From positions 124,001 to 188,000 of the forward strand of contig CAYXVR010000008.1 in NCBI GenBank assembly GCA_964468635.1: DNA of 64,000 nt, given 5' to 3'. Under the pieces are notes generated by a model. It had not been told where the DNA came from and searched no databases. It was given only the letters and a program-made list of their open reading frames with translations. The stretch comes from Xiheibacterium sp964468635 (GTDB taxonomy: Bacteria > Myxococcota_A > Polyangia > Nannocystales > Nannocystaceae). The position numbers were made by a program, and so were the translations under genes. Below are positions 17,991-26,300 of this stretch, one piece after another. Within the stretch, counting starts at the first letter, position 1. Every line of letters begins with the position of its first letter.

Positions 17991-18773
17991 ATGGGTGTTC
18001 TCGTCGACATCTCCGAGCACGTCGCGCACGTGCGGCTCGATCGCGCCGACAAGCGCAACGGACTCGACCTCGCGATGTTCGAAGGGCTCGTCGACGCCGG
18101 CGTGCGCGTGGCGGGCGATCCCAGCGTGCGAGCGGTCGTCTTGTCGGGCGAGGGCCCGTCGTTCTGCGCCGGGCTCGACTTCGCGTCGTTCATGACGATG
18201 GGGGGCGATGCGCGCGAGCGTTTGTTGGCGCGTGGGCCCGACAGCCCCGCGAACCTGGCCCAGCGCGCCGCGTGGGTGTGGGCGGAGGTTCCGGTGCCCG
18301 TGATCGCGGGGATCCGGGGCGCGGCGTTCGGCGGCGGCCTGCAGATCGCGCTCGCGTGCGACGTGCGGCTCGTCGCTCCCGATGTGCGCATGAGCGTGAT
18401 GGAGATCCGCTACGGCCTCGTGCCCGACATGACCGCGAGCAAGACGCTGTTGAAGCTCGTGCGGCCCGACGTCGCGCGCGAGCTCGTGTACACCGGGCGC
18501 GTCGTCGAGGCCGACGAGGCGGTCGCGATCGGGCTCGCCACGCGCAAGTGCGACGACCCGATCGCCGACGCGCTCGCGCTCGCGCGCAGGATCGCGGAGC
18601 AGTCGCCCGCGGCGATCCGCGCGTGCAAGGCGTTGTGCGACGAGACGCCCGAGCTCGACGTGGCCGCCGCGTTCGTGCGCGAGACGGAGCTGCAGCTCGG
18701 GCTGCTGGGGACGCCCGAGCAGCTCGAGGCCGTGCAGGCCGCGCTGATGAAGCGCAAGCCCGTGTTCGTGTGA
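17991..18773 (+). CDS. Crotonase-fold enoyl-CoA hydratase/isomerase
   Basis: A 260-residue crotonase family member. The two oxyanion-hole segments are present (SFCAGLDFASF, 57-67; IRGAAFGGGLQIALACDV, 108-125), and EIRYGLVPDMTAS (138-150) supplies the candidate acid residues E138 and D146. These enzymes act on acyl-CoA thioesters by hydration, isomerisation or related chemistry in fatty-acid or aromatic-acid breakdown. The exact reaction cannot be read from the motifs. GAGGGG 6-8 bases before the ATG at 17991 is a good ribosome site. A CoA ligase at the right end of the window is too distant to be a partner. Confidence 0.92.
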   Translation: MGVLVDISEHVAHVRLDRADKRNGLDLAMFEGLVDAGVRVAGDPSVRAVVLSGEGPSFCAGLDFASFMTMGGDARERLLARGPDSPANLAQRAAWVWAEVPVPVIAGIRGAAFGGGLQIALACDVRLVAPDVRMSVMEIRYGLVPDMTASKTLLKLVRPDVARELVYTGRVVEADEAVAIGLATRKCDDPIADALALARRIAEQSPAAIRACKALCDETPELDVAAAFVRETELQLGLLGTPEQLEAVQAALMKRKPVFV

Positions 18774-18871
18774 GCTCGATTCGGCGTCGTGGAAGATGAT
18801 GCCGAGCGTGCGGCGTCGTCCCGCACGGATCCGGCTCACGCCGTGGCGCACGCAGAGATATCCTCGCGCGC

Positions 18872-19267
18872 ATGACGACGCGAACCGCTTCGTGCAGCTG
18901 CGGCCGGCTGCGCGTCACGTGCGAGGGCGAGCCCGTGCGCATCTCGATGTGTCACTGCCTCGAGTGCCAACGCCGCACCGGGAGCATCTTCTCCGTGCAG
19001 GCGCGTTGGCCGATCGACGCCGTGCGCATCGAAGGTGCGTCGTCGCAGTACGCGCGCACCGGCGACGAGGGCGGCGTGGGCACCATGCACTTCTGTCCGA
19101 ACTGCGGCTCGACCGTGTACTGGACGTTCGATCGCCAGCCCGAGGTCGTCGCGGTCGCGGTGGGTGCGTTCGCGGACCCGACGTTTCCGCCCCCGCGCGT
19201 CGCCGTGTACGAGGCGCGTGCCCACGCGTGGGCGCGCGCGCCCGACGACGTCGAGCACTGGGACTGA
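18872..19267 (+). CDS. GFA/CENP-V-fold zinc protein
   Basis: A 131-residue protein of the glutathione-dependent formaldehyde-activating (GFA) fold. It has the full set of zinc ligands: CSCG (8-11), CHCLECQ with CxCxxC spacing (about 27-32), and CPNCGST (about 75-81). Family members bind two zinc ions. The original formaldehyde-glutathione activity is disputed for most homologues, so the real reaction is unknown. It starts 17 bp upstream of the zinc-ribbon pseudokinase and may belong to the same transcription unit. The 98 bp before it hold no feature I could support. Confidence 0.88.
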   Translation: MTTRTASCSCGRLRVTCEGEPVRISMCHCLECQRRTGSIFSVQARWPIDAVRIEGASSQYARTGDEGGVGTMHFCPNCGSTVYWTFDRQPEVVAVAVGAFADPTFPPPRVAVYEARAHAWARAPDDVEHWD

Positions 19268-19284
19268 GCTATCCTCGGGGACCC

Positions 19285-20205
19285 ATGGCCGTCCGCACCG
19301 TCTCGTGCAGCTCGTGCGGCGCTCCCATCGAGACGTCGCGCTTCGCGAGGTCGGCCGTGTGTGGTCACTGTCGCGCGACCGTGTTCATCGATCCAGACGC
19401 GGTCGAGCGTGCGAGGTTCCGCGAGGCATTCGCGTGGTGGCAGGACGCGCGCGCGCAGGGTTTCGCGGCCGAGGATCTCGTGCGCGTCGGGCAGCGAACG
19501 TGGGCGCTGCGTCAGCGGATCGGACGCGGTCGTACGTGCGACGTGCACGCCGGCATGCTCGCGCGCTGGCCGAGCGAGCGCGTCGTCGTGAAGCTCGCGC
19601 GCATCGATGCCGACGCGTCACGACTCGCGCACGAGCACTCGATCCTGCTCGGCTTGCAGCGATCCACCGCGAACGGAGCCGAGCACCTCGGCATGCGCGT
19701 GCCGCAGCCGGTGGTGCGCGGCGTCGTCGACGGCGGCAGCCATGGTGGACGACACGCGCTCGTGCTGCGTTGGGCGTCGGGCTTCGTGCACACGCTCGTC
19801 GACGTGCGGCTCGCTCATCCGCGCGGCGTGAGCCCGCGCGCCGCAGTGTGGATGTGGCGGCGAATGCTCGAGAGCCTCGCCTTCGCGCACCGATCGGGCG
19901 TCGCCCACGGCGGCCTCTCACCCGCTCGGCTGCTGGTGCACGCGCGCGAGCACGGCGTGATGCTGGTGGGGTGGGGCGATGCCCGCGAAGCGACCGCGGC
20001 CGCGATCGCCGAAGACCTGGCCGCGACGGCCCGTGCGATCGACGGCGTGCTCGCGGGTGCAGACACGCCACGCGAGCTCGCGGCGCTCGTCGCCGAGTCG
20101 CCTGCGTACGGCGATGCGTGGGCGTTGCGCGAGCGCGTGGGCCAGGTGGCCGAGGCATGCTTCGGCCCCCCGCAGTTCGAGCACTTCCCGATGCCCGGTT
20201 GGTGA
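19285..20205 (+). CDS. Zinc-ribbon pseudokinase, first gene of a coupled module
   Basis: A 306-residue protein. The N-terminus is a zinc ribbon (CSSCG at 8-12, CGHC at 26-29); residues 70-240 follow the Hanks-kinase fold. The glycine-rich turn is RIGRGRTCDVHAG, the ATP-site Lys is K103 (VVVKLA) and the helix-C Glu is E117. The catalytic loop, however, is AHGGLSPARLL in place of HRDxxxxN, and the DFG is GWG (229-231), so both catalytic Asp are lost. It should bind nucleotide or partner proteins without phosphorylating. It lies 17 bp before the VWA gene. The pseudokinase reading is from motifs alone. Confidence 0.82.
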   Translation: MAVRTVSCSSCGAPIETSRFARSAVCGHCRATVFIDPDAVERARFREAFAWWQDARAQGFAAEDLVRVGQRTWALRQRIGRGRTCDVHAGMLARWPSERVVVKLARIDADASRLAHEHSILLGLQRSTANGAEHLGMRVPQPVVRGVVDGGSHGGRHALVLRWASGFVHTLVDVRLAHPRGVSPRAAVWMWRRMLESLAFAHRSGVAHGGLSPARLLVHAREHGVMLVGWGDAREATAAAIAEDLAATARAIDGVLAGADTPRELAALVAESPAYGDAWALRERVGQVAEACFGPPQFEHFPMPGW

Positions 20206-20222
20206 GAGAGAAAGGACGAACG

Positions 20223-21149
20223 ATGGGATACGGCAACTACAGCCACGATGCACACGTCGCGATGCTCAGCGCGCGCGCCCAGCAAGGCGGCACCGAGGTC
20301 TTCCGCCAGAGCCAGTGCCATCCGCTCATGAACCCGAAGGGCGTGCGCGCCCGCGAGTCCCGCGACTCGCCGGAGCATCCCAACTCGATCGGCATCGTGT
20401 TCGCGCTCGACGTCTCCGGCTCGATGGGCGCCATCCCGCGCGCGCTCGCGACGAAGGAGCTGCCGAGCTTCATGAAGGTGCTCGGCGCGTGCAACGTGCC
20501 CGATCCGCAGGTGATGTTCGCCGCGATCGGCAACGCGGGCTGGGACAACGCGCCGCTGCAGGTCGGCCAGTTCGAGTCGACCGCCGAGCTGATGGACAAG
20601 TGGCTCACCTCGATCTTCCTCGAAGGCGGCGGCGGCAACGAGTACGAGTCGTACGAGCTCGCGATGTACTTCTTCGCGACTCACACCGAGATGGACTGCG
20701 TCGTGAAGCGCGGGCGCAAGGGCTACCTCTTCATCACGGGCGACGAGCCGGCGTGGCCCGAGCTGCCCAAGACCCACGTGGAGGCGGTGATCGGCGAGCG
20801 GCTCGACGAGGACGTGCCCACGCCCGAGGTGGTGGCCGAGGTGACGAAGACGTTCCATCCGTTCTTCCTCATCCCGGATCTCGGGCGCCGAGCGAACTGC
20901 GAGCGACAGTGGCGCGACCTCTTCGGCGATCACGTGCTGTGCATGGAGTCGCACGAGGACACGTGCTACGTCGCGGCCGGGGCGCTCGCGATCAACGAGG
21001 GCGTCGTGAAGGACCTCGACGAGCTGGCCCGCCTCGTGGGTGAGCACGGGGCCGACCGCACGCGCGTGGCTCGCATCGTCCGCGCGCTCACGCCGTTCGC
21101 GGCCGCGCTCGAGCGCGACGGGGCGCCGCTGCCCAAGCACGCGACGTGA
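20223..21149 (+). CDS. VWA-domain protein with intact MIDAS, module gene 2
   Basis: A 308-residue cytoplasmic protein. The start GYGNYSHDAHVAMLSARAQQ and the CHPLMNPKGVRARESRDS segment precede a VWA domain with MIDAS residues D63, S65, S67 (ALDVSGSMG). Later stretches include LEGGGGNEYESYELAMYFFA and RKGYLFITGDEPAWP. The whole-length pattern is one I have seen in a conserved family, but its role is not known to me. GAGAGAAAGGACG precedes the ATG at 20223. Its stop codon lies within the start of the next gene (GTGA), implying translational coupling and a fixed stoichiometry with the synthetase-like protein. Confidence 0.88.
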   Translation: MGYGNYSHDAHVAMLSARAQQGGTEVFRQSQCHPLMNPKGVRARESRDSPEHPNSIGIVFALDVSGSMGAIPRALATKELPSFMKVLGACNVPDPQVMFAAIGNAGWDNAPLQVGQFESTAELMDKWLTSIFLEGGGGNEYESYELAMYFFATHTEMDCVVKRGRKGYLFITGDEPAWPELPKTHVEAVIGERLDEDVPTPEVVAEVTKTFHPFFLIPDLGRRANCERQWRDLFGDHVLCMESHEDTCYVAAGALAINEGVVKDLDELARLVGEHGADRTRVARIVRALTPFAAALERDGAPLPKHAT

Positions 21150-22357
21150 CGCGAGCGTGCGCCCATCTCGTCGTCGATCTCGGGTTCGGCGACGCCGGCA
21201 AGGGCCACGTCGTCGACGCGCTCGTGCGGCGCACGGGCGCGCGTTGGGTCGTGCGCAGCAACGGCGGCGCGCAGGCGGGGCACACCGTCGTGCTGGACGA
21301 CGGCCGCGCGCACACGTTCTCGCAGATCGGCGCGGGCACGTTCGTCGCGGGCGTGCGCACGTGGCTGGCCGACGGCATGGTCGTGCATCCGACCGCGCTC
21401 GCGCTCGAAGCGGACGTGCTCGCGGGGAAGGGCGTGAGCGATGCGCTCGCGCGCGTGTCGGCGTCGGCGAGCTGTCGCGTGATCACGCCGTGGCACCAGG
21501 CGGCGAATCGGCTGCGCGAGCGGGCACGCGGGGATGCACGACACGGCAGCTGCGGCGTGGGCTTCGGCGAGGCCGTGGGCGACGCGCTCGCGCATCCCGA
21601 CGACACCGTGCGGTTGGGCATGCTGCTCGACACGGTGCGCGTGCGATCCGTGCTCGCACGCGTGCGGGAGCGGAAGCGGCAGGAGCTGCGCGCGCTCGCG
21701 GTGGTCGGCGACGCCGAGTGGAGCGCGTTCGAGGACGACGCGCTCGCCGAGCGGTGGCTCGATCGCGCATCTTCGGTCGCCCGCGCGATCGAGATCGTCG
21801 AGCCGGACGCAGTGCCGCCGATCGACGGCGACGTGATCTTCGAAGGCGCGCAGGGCGTGCTGCTCGATCAGACCTCCGGCTTCGCGCCGCACACGACGTG
21901 GTCGGACTGCACGTTCGCACCGCAGGAAGCCGAGCTCGATCGATGGGGCTGGGCGCACGCGCGCCGACGCATCGGCGTGCTGCGCACGTACCACGTGCGC
22001 CACGGACCCGGTCCGCTGCCGACCGAGACACCGGCGCTCGACGTGCTCCCGGAGCCGCACAACGCGGACGGCCCATGGCAGGGGCGATTCCGCCGTGGGT
22101 TCTTCGATCTCGCGCTCGCCCGACATGCGCTCGAGATCGTCGGCGGCGTCGACACGCTCGCGTTGACGCACCTCGACGCGCTCGCGCGCGAGCTGGCGGG
22201 CGCTGCCTGGATCGCCGTCGACGGAGCGTGTCGTGTCGACCTCGGCGAGGATGCGCGCGCGCGGCAGGAGACGCTCGTCGCCGCGATCCGTGCGCTCGGG
22301 GTCGACATCGGCGTGCAATCGCACGGCCCGCGATCGTCCGACGTCGTCACATCGTGA
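21146..22357 (+). CDS. Divergent adenylosuccinate-synthetase-like (PurA superfamily) protein, module gene 3
   Basis: A 403-residue PurA-superfamily protein, starting at GTG 21146 inside the VWA stop. DLGFGDAGKGHVVDAL (11-26) corresponds to the GDEGKGK loop with catalytic D16, NGGAQAGHT keeps the catalytic His (H46), IFEGAQGVLLD (231-241) and RHGPGPLPTE are recognisable. However, the IGTTGRG loop is GSCGVGFGE, the STTGRRR loop is GPWQGRFRR, and the guanine site KLD is HLD. So the amino-ligase core remains but the nucleotide and substrate contacts have changed. It may condense an amino acid with a modified purine nucleotide. Housekeeping PurA in purine synthesis is less likely given these changes. 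Confidence 0.85.
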   Translation: MTRACAHLVVDLGFGDAGKGHVVDALVRRTGARWVVRSNGGAQAGHTVVLDDGRAHTFSQIGAGTFVAGVRTWLADGMVVHPTALALEADVLAGKGVSDALARVSASASCRVITPWHQAANRLRERARGDARHGSCGVGFGEAVGDALAHPDDTVRLGMLLDTVRVRSVLARVRERKRQELRALAVVGDAEWSAFEDDALAERWLDRASSVARAIEIVEPDAVPPIDGDVIFEGAQGVLLDQTSGFAPHTTWSDCTFAPQEAELDRWGWAHARRRIGVLRTYHVRHGPGPLPTETPALDVLPEPHNADGPWQGRFRRGFFDLALARHALEIVGGVDTLALTHLDALARELAGAAWIAVDGACRVDLGEDARARQETLVAAIRALGVDIGVQSHGPRSSDVVTS

Positions 22358-23186
22358 TCGCGTAGACGAGCCCGATCACCGGCTTCTTGAACGTCGCGAA
22401 GGTGGCCTTCTTCAGCGTCGCCGCCACGCAGTTGCCGAGCGGCGTGCCCTGGTGCGGGGCCTCGGCCTGCGTCGAGATCACGGCGCCCGTGGGTCCCGCG
22501 ATCGACAGCTTCACGCGCACCGTCTCGCCCGGCGTGCCGCCGTGACGGGTCGCGCACGCCTTCGCGGTCGGCTTGAGCGGCGCGATGCCGGCCCGGATCT
22601 CGCTCTGCCCGAGCGTGAGCGGGCGATCGTCGGCCGCCTTCGGCGGCGGCGGTGGACCCTTCGGTGCCTTCGCGTCGCCGACCGCGCACGACGCCGGATC
22701 GATCACGCATTCCACCGGTACGTCGCGGTCGACCTTCGGCGGCGCGCCCACGGGCGGCGGAGTGCGATCGGGTGCTCGGCGCGTGCGCGGGATTCCTCGA
22801 GCCGTACGGTCGTCCGATGTCGCGACTGCGATGCCACTCGGTGCGTCGGTGCGCGCCTCGACGTTCGCTGCGAGATCACGCGGTGCGCGGTCGTGCGTCG
22901 CGTCGCGTACCGCGATCCGCACCTCCGCCGGAGGTGGGGGCTCGATCGGCGCGCCGATCGTCGGAGACGCGATCACGATCGGTGCCGGCGGATGCGTGAC
23001 GACGTACGTCGCCAACGCGACAAAGGCGAGGGTCAACCCCGCGAGCGACGCGACGATCCAGCGATTCGAGCGCGACGTCGGGACATGCGGCGCGTGCGGC
23101 GGTGTGGTGCCGAGCCCCGTGAGGGCGCTGCCCGTGAACCCGGGCAGCAAGCGGTTCGGATCCGCGTCGTGGAGGCGGTACGGCAT
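22347..23186 (-). CDS. AgmX/PglI C-terminal-domain (TonB-like) membrane protein
   Basis: A 279-residue protein: short cytoplasmic N-terminus, one membrane helix (WIVASLAGLTLAFVALATYV, 43-62), a long Pro/Arg-rich periplasmic region, and a C-terminal domain (about 195-279) with LTLGQSEIRAGIAPLKPTAK and GTPLGNCVAATLKKATFATF. This is the AgmX/PglI C-terminal domain, related to TonB C-termini, found in myxobacterial gliding and envelope proteins. It could link the inner membrane to an outer-membrane partner. It ends in convergent overlap (11 bp) with the synthetase-like gene. Confidence 0.82.
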   Translation of the reverse strand: MPYRLHDADPNRLLPGFTGSALTGLGTTPPHAPHVPTSRSNRWIVASLAGLTLAFVALATYVVTHPPAPIVIASPTIGAPIEPPPPAEVRIAVRDATHDRAPRDLAANVEARTDAPSGIAVATSDDRTARGIPRTRRAPDRTPPPVGAPPKVDRDVPVECVIDPASCAVGDAKAPKGPPPPPKAADDRPLTLGQSEIRAGIAPLKPTAKACATRHGGTPGETVRVKLSIAGPTGAVISTQAEAPHQGTPLGNCVAATLKKATFATFKKPVIGLVYAITM

Positions 23187-23193
23187 GCGTCGG

Positions 23194-23207
23194 GGCCCGA
23201 TCGGGCC
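23194..23207. promoter_or_regulatory. 14-bp perfect palindrome before the AgmX-like gene
   Basis: GGCCCGATCGGGCC lies in the 60-bp gap between the Cys-rich lipoprotein and the AgmX-like gene, 8 bp before the latter's start. On the minus strand it could be a terminator hairpin for the upstream operon or an operator. It shares the core CCGATCGG with the palindrome at 12418-12433. Confidence 0.25.
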
Positions 23208-23246
23208 TCGTTGCTTTTCACGTGCTCGCGCTCTCGAAGTTCCTGT

Positions 23247-24080
23247 CTACAGCGCGAACTGGATCTCGCACGCGGCCGGGAGGTCGACACAGACGTTGCC
23301 GTCGTCGCTGCACGCGCCCGCGCATCCGATGACGCCTTCGAGCTCGGGGCAGGGCTCACCGGCGTCCACTCGCGCGCGACAGGTGCCTTCGTGGCAGTAC
23401 GCGGTGTCGACACAGCTGTCCGAGACGAACGGTACGCACGGATCGCCGACGTCGCCGCGCGGCTGGCACCCGAGGTCGTCGGTGCAGAAGGCCCCCTCCA
23501 TGCAGACGACGTCCGCGCCTCCCGTGGACCGTTCGCAGGGGTCTCCGACCGCGCCGAGCGGGACGCAGGTGTCGACGATGCAGCTCGTCCCGGGCATGCA
23601 CGGGTCGAGGTCGGGCGAGTAGTAGACCTCGGTCATGGGTTCGCACGCGTCGCCGGGCATGGCAGTGCCGACGAACATGTCGCAGTCGCGCATCACGAAC
23701 TGCTGGTGGCGCTCCGGGGCGGTGAGCGGATCACAGCCCACACCCTCGAAGTAGGAGAGCGCAACTTCGGCGCACTCGGTGTCGAGCACGAGGCCGGCGG
23801 CCATCGCCGTCGCGACGCGGCCCTGCAGGAAGCCCGTGACAGACTCGACGCACGCTTCCATCGGCGGCGCGTCGTCGTTGCGGCACTCGAAGCAGCGCAG
23901 CGCGGCGCCGCACTCGGCGAGGGCCAAGCGCTCGACCAGGTTGTCGACGTCGAGCGGTTCGTCGAGGTCGTGCGTGTCGCCGTCGTCGGTGCCGTCGTCG
24001 TCGCCGTCGTCGAGCTGCTTGTCGATCGCGCAGCCGGAGAAGAGAGCCGGGAGGAGGAGGATGGATGCGAGTTGTCTCAT
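23247..24080 (-). CDS. Cys-rich lipoprotein coupled to an ECF sigma factor
   Basis: A 277-residue lipoprotein with leader ending ALFSGC (about Cys17) and an Asp-rich stalk. The mature part has over twenty Cys in two zones: a helical part (LALAECGAALRCFECRND, CVESVTGFL) and a set of short repeats of the form GDPCxxxxxxCxxxxYCxxGxCxxR. Its ATG overlaps the stop of the upstream sigma gene (ATGA, 24077-24080), so synthesis is coupled to the sigma factor. It is probably a surface or periplasmic partner of that system, perhaps a sensor; no enzyme motif is seen. Confidence 0.82.
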   Translation of the reverse strand: MRQLASILLLPALFSGCAIDKQLDDGDDDGTDDGDTHDLDEPLDVDNLVERLALAECGAALRCFECRNDDAPPMEACVESVTGFLQGRVATAMAAGLVLDTECAEVALSYFEGVGCDPLTAPERHQQFVMRDCDMFVGTAMPGDACEPMTEVYYSPDLDPCMPGTSCIVDTCVPLGAVGDPCERSTGGADVVCMEGAFCTDDLGCQPRGDVGDPCVPFVSDSCVDTAYCHEGTCRARVDAGEPCPELEGVIGCAGACSDDGNVCVDLPAACEIQFAL

Positions 24081-25258
24081 CGCTGATCCTCGTGTCCGGC
24101 TCGCGGCGTTTCCGGAGGCTCGCGTGCGCACGAGCGGGCGATGCGGGCGAGCACCACGGATCCCCGATGCGAGCGCGTGGCCACGGCCGCTTCGCCGCGC
24201 GCCTGCGCTCGCGCACCGGCGCGGCACAGCGCGTCGATCCGCACCGCAGCGCGCACATCGGCGAGTGCGCTGTTCGGGAACTCGCGCGCGTGTCCGCCGA
24301 GGCGTGCGAGTGCAGTATCCGGGTGGCCCGCGGCGAGCTCGGCGTCGGCCTCGGCAAGGATCGCGAGCTCGCGGGCGAGCGAGTCGGGTGCACGCGCGCG
24401 TGTGTCGGCTCGATGGCGGGCCCGGGGCGAGACCGAGCTCGGGACCGCGATGCTCGGGGTGACGAACGACGGAAGCGCGGCCGCGGTAAGGGCGATCCGC
24501 GTCGGCTCGACGATCTCGCGTGTCGGCACCTCGAACGCGCGCGCACGCATGCGCTGCGGAGCGTCGGCGAGCTGCGATCCACCGATCGCCGCCGTGATCG
24601 CGAGCGGCACGATCCACGTCGCGCGTACGACGACGGAGCCGATCGCAGCCGACCACGCGAGCGGCGGTCCGCCCAGCTGGAACGCGAGCGCGAGCCATCC
24701 GCGGTGCGTCGCACGGGGCCGGCGGCGGCGCAGGATCGCCGTGCACGCGCCGGGCGCGGCGACGACCTGCGCCTGGAATCGCCGCCGCAGGATCTGGATG
24801 CGGCCGTAAACGGCGTCGAGCTGCACGCCGAGCGCCTGCGCGACCTCGGGCCCGCTCATGCCCTCGATCTCCCAGAGCACGAAGAGCTCGCGATCGCCGT
24901 CGGCGAGCCCGGCGAGGAACTCGTCGATCGCGATCACGGTCTCGCGATCCGGCGATGCTCCGCGATCGCCGTGCGCGCCATGCAACGCCGTCGCCTTGCG
25001 GCGGGTCCGCGCGGCGCTGCGCCGGTGGTTGCTCGCCACGCGTCGTGCGATGCCGTACAGCCACGCGCGCGGACTACGGACCCCGTGATCGAACCGACGA
25101 TGCGCGATGACGAAGGTGTCCTGCACCGCGTCGTCGATGTGAGCCGCGTCGATCCCGAACCGGGCGATCACGGCCCACACGAAGCCGTAGTGCTCGGTGT
25201 AGAGCGCTCGGAATTCGCGCAGCGTCGCGCGTGGTTCGGGGTAGCCGCCGTCTGCCAT
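24077..25258 (-). CDS. ECF sigma factor with C-terminal membrane and helical extension
   Basis: A 393-residue protein. Sigma region 2 (about 15-80) has YGFVWAVIARFGIDAAHIDD, AVQDTFVIAHRRF and SPRAWLYGIARRVASNHRR; region 4 (about 110-165) has LADGDRELFVLWEIEGMSGP and EVAQALGVQLDAVYGRI. A hydrophobic segment follows (about 205-230, ATWIVPLAITAAIGG) and then a roughly 150-residue Ala/Arg-rich region with TPR-like helices, so the sigma factor is probably membrane-tethered. It sits between a hypothetical exported protein (15 bp upstream) and a coupled Cys-rich lipoprotein. The ECF factor at 53336-54340 has the same layout. Confidence 0.85.
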   Translation of the reverse strand: MADGGYPEPRATLREFRALYTEHYGFVWAVIARFGIDAAHIDDAVQDTFVIAHRRFDHGVRSPRAWLYGIARRVASNHRRSAARTRRKATALHGAHGDRGASPDRETVIAIDEFLAGLADGDRELFVLWEIEGMSGPEVAQALGVQLDAVYGRIQILRRRFQAQVVAAPGACTAILRRRRPRATHRGWLALAFQLGGPPLAWSAAIGSVVVRATWIVPLAITAAIGGSQLADAPQRMRARAFEVPTREIVEPTRIALTAAALPSFVTPSIAVPSSVSPRARHRADTRARAPDSLARELAILAEADAELAAGHPDTALARLGGHAREFPNSALADVRAAVRIDALCRAGARAQARGEAAVATRSHRGSVVLARIARSCAREPPETPRAGHEDQR

Positions 25259-25273
25259 GGCCCGGTCGATCCC

Positions 25274-26293
25274 TCAGTGTCCGGCTGCCCCCCGGTTCCA
25301 GTAGAGCCGCACCTCGATTCCGACGAGCGCGCGAAACGACACGGGAAACGGCGAGAACGCGAGCGTCTCGCGGTGGAATTGCGTCCACACGGTGCGCACG
25401 GCGAGCTCTGCGCTCGACCAGACGGCGACGCGGTCCCACCCGCGTGCGAGGCCGAAGCTCGCGAGCGGTGCGAGCCATGGCCCGCGAGTCGAGCGGGAGA
25501 AGCCGCGCGCCTGCACGAAGCCCGCCTCGATCCCGACGCAGGTCGGCAGCTCGAGCGCGCGCACGAACCACCGCATGCAGCTGCGTGCGCCCGCGGTCGC
25601 GAGCATGTAGGACGCGGGCCCGCGATGGGCACGTGCGCGCGGAGGCAAGATCGTCGCAGTCAGCTCGACTCGCGCGCGTCGCCACAGCAATGCGAGGGCG
25701 ATCGATGCGAGGGCAGCGGGTGCCGGGATCGCACCGGCCTCGATGCCTCCGGCGGCCCGCAGCGCGAGGCCGCTGGGACGACGGGGCGCGCGGCGTGGTG
25801 GCGACGATTCGACGCGCGACGTCGCACCGAAGGTGTCGTCGGGGTACTGCACCGGTCCGGGCTCGGGCGTCGACTTCGACGGTGAGACGGCCGGGAGCTC
25901 GACGGGATCGCTCGCGCTGCCGGGCTCGGTCGGAGGCTCGAATCCGGGGGTGAGCGCGGCAGCGAGGACGAGTGCGGTGGCCTCCGCGAGATCGTCGCAA
26001 TGCCTCGATTCGAGGCGGCGCAGCTCGGTCGCGTCGCGGTAGGTCGATCGCAGCGTGAGCTCGAACCCACCGGCGATCGCGACGACAGTTCCGTGCACGT
26101 CGAGCACACCCTCACCTGCAGGATCGCCGGGCAGCAATGCAGCGATGCGGGCCTCGATCCGCGCGACGTCCGGACACTGCGGTGGAGCATCCCAATGGAG
26201 CGCGAGCTCCAACGGATCGGGGGGCAATGGCAGTTCGATGGCGGGAGGACCGACGCCGAGCACGGCGACGGCCACCCACGACGACCACGTCAC
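25274..26293 (-). CDS. Hypothetical exported protein upstream of the ECF gene
   Basis: A 339-residue protein beginning at GTG 26293 with a signal-like segment (TWSSWVAVAVLGVGPP). A short domain reads LALHWDAPPQCPDVARIEAR and IAALLPGD, which I have seen in exported myxobacterial proteins. A Pro/Ser-rich linker follows, then a C-terminal half with alternating hydrophobic strands (ARVELTATILPPRA, VGIEVRLYW) that could be beta-barrel-like. The frame continues open upstream to 26470, but the composition there is not protein-like. It precedes the ECF gene by 15 bp, suggesting one operon. The function is unknown. Confidence 0.6.
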   Translation of the reverse strand: MTWSSWVAVAVLGVGPPAIELPLPPDPLELALHWDAPPQCPDVARIEARIAALLPGDPAGEGVLDVHGTVVAIAGGFELTLRSTYRDATELRRLESRHCDDLAEATALVLAAALTPGFEPPTEPGSASDPVELPAVSPSKSTPEPGPVQYPDDTFGATSRVESSPPRRAPRRPSGLALRAAGGIEAGAIPAPAALASIALALLWRRARVELTATILPPRARAHRGPASYMLATAGARSCMRWFVRALELPTCVGIEAGFVQARGFSRSTRGPWLAPLASFGLARGWDRVAVWSSAELAVRTVWTQFHRETLAFSPFPVSFRALVGIEVRLYWNRGAAGH

Positions 26294-26300
26294 ATGCGAG

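Noticed and set aside
18774..18871. Gap before the GFA gene considered for a tRNA or small RNA
   Set aside because: No cloverleaf, anticodon arm or TPsiC-like stretch can be formed; no RNA gene is visible here or in other gaps of the window.
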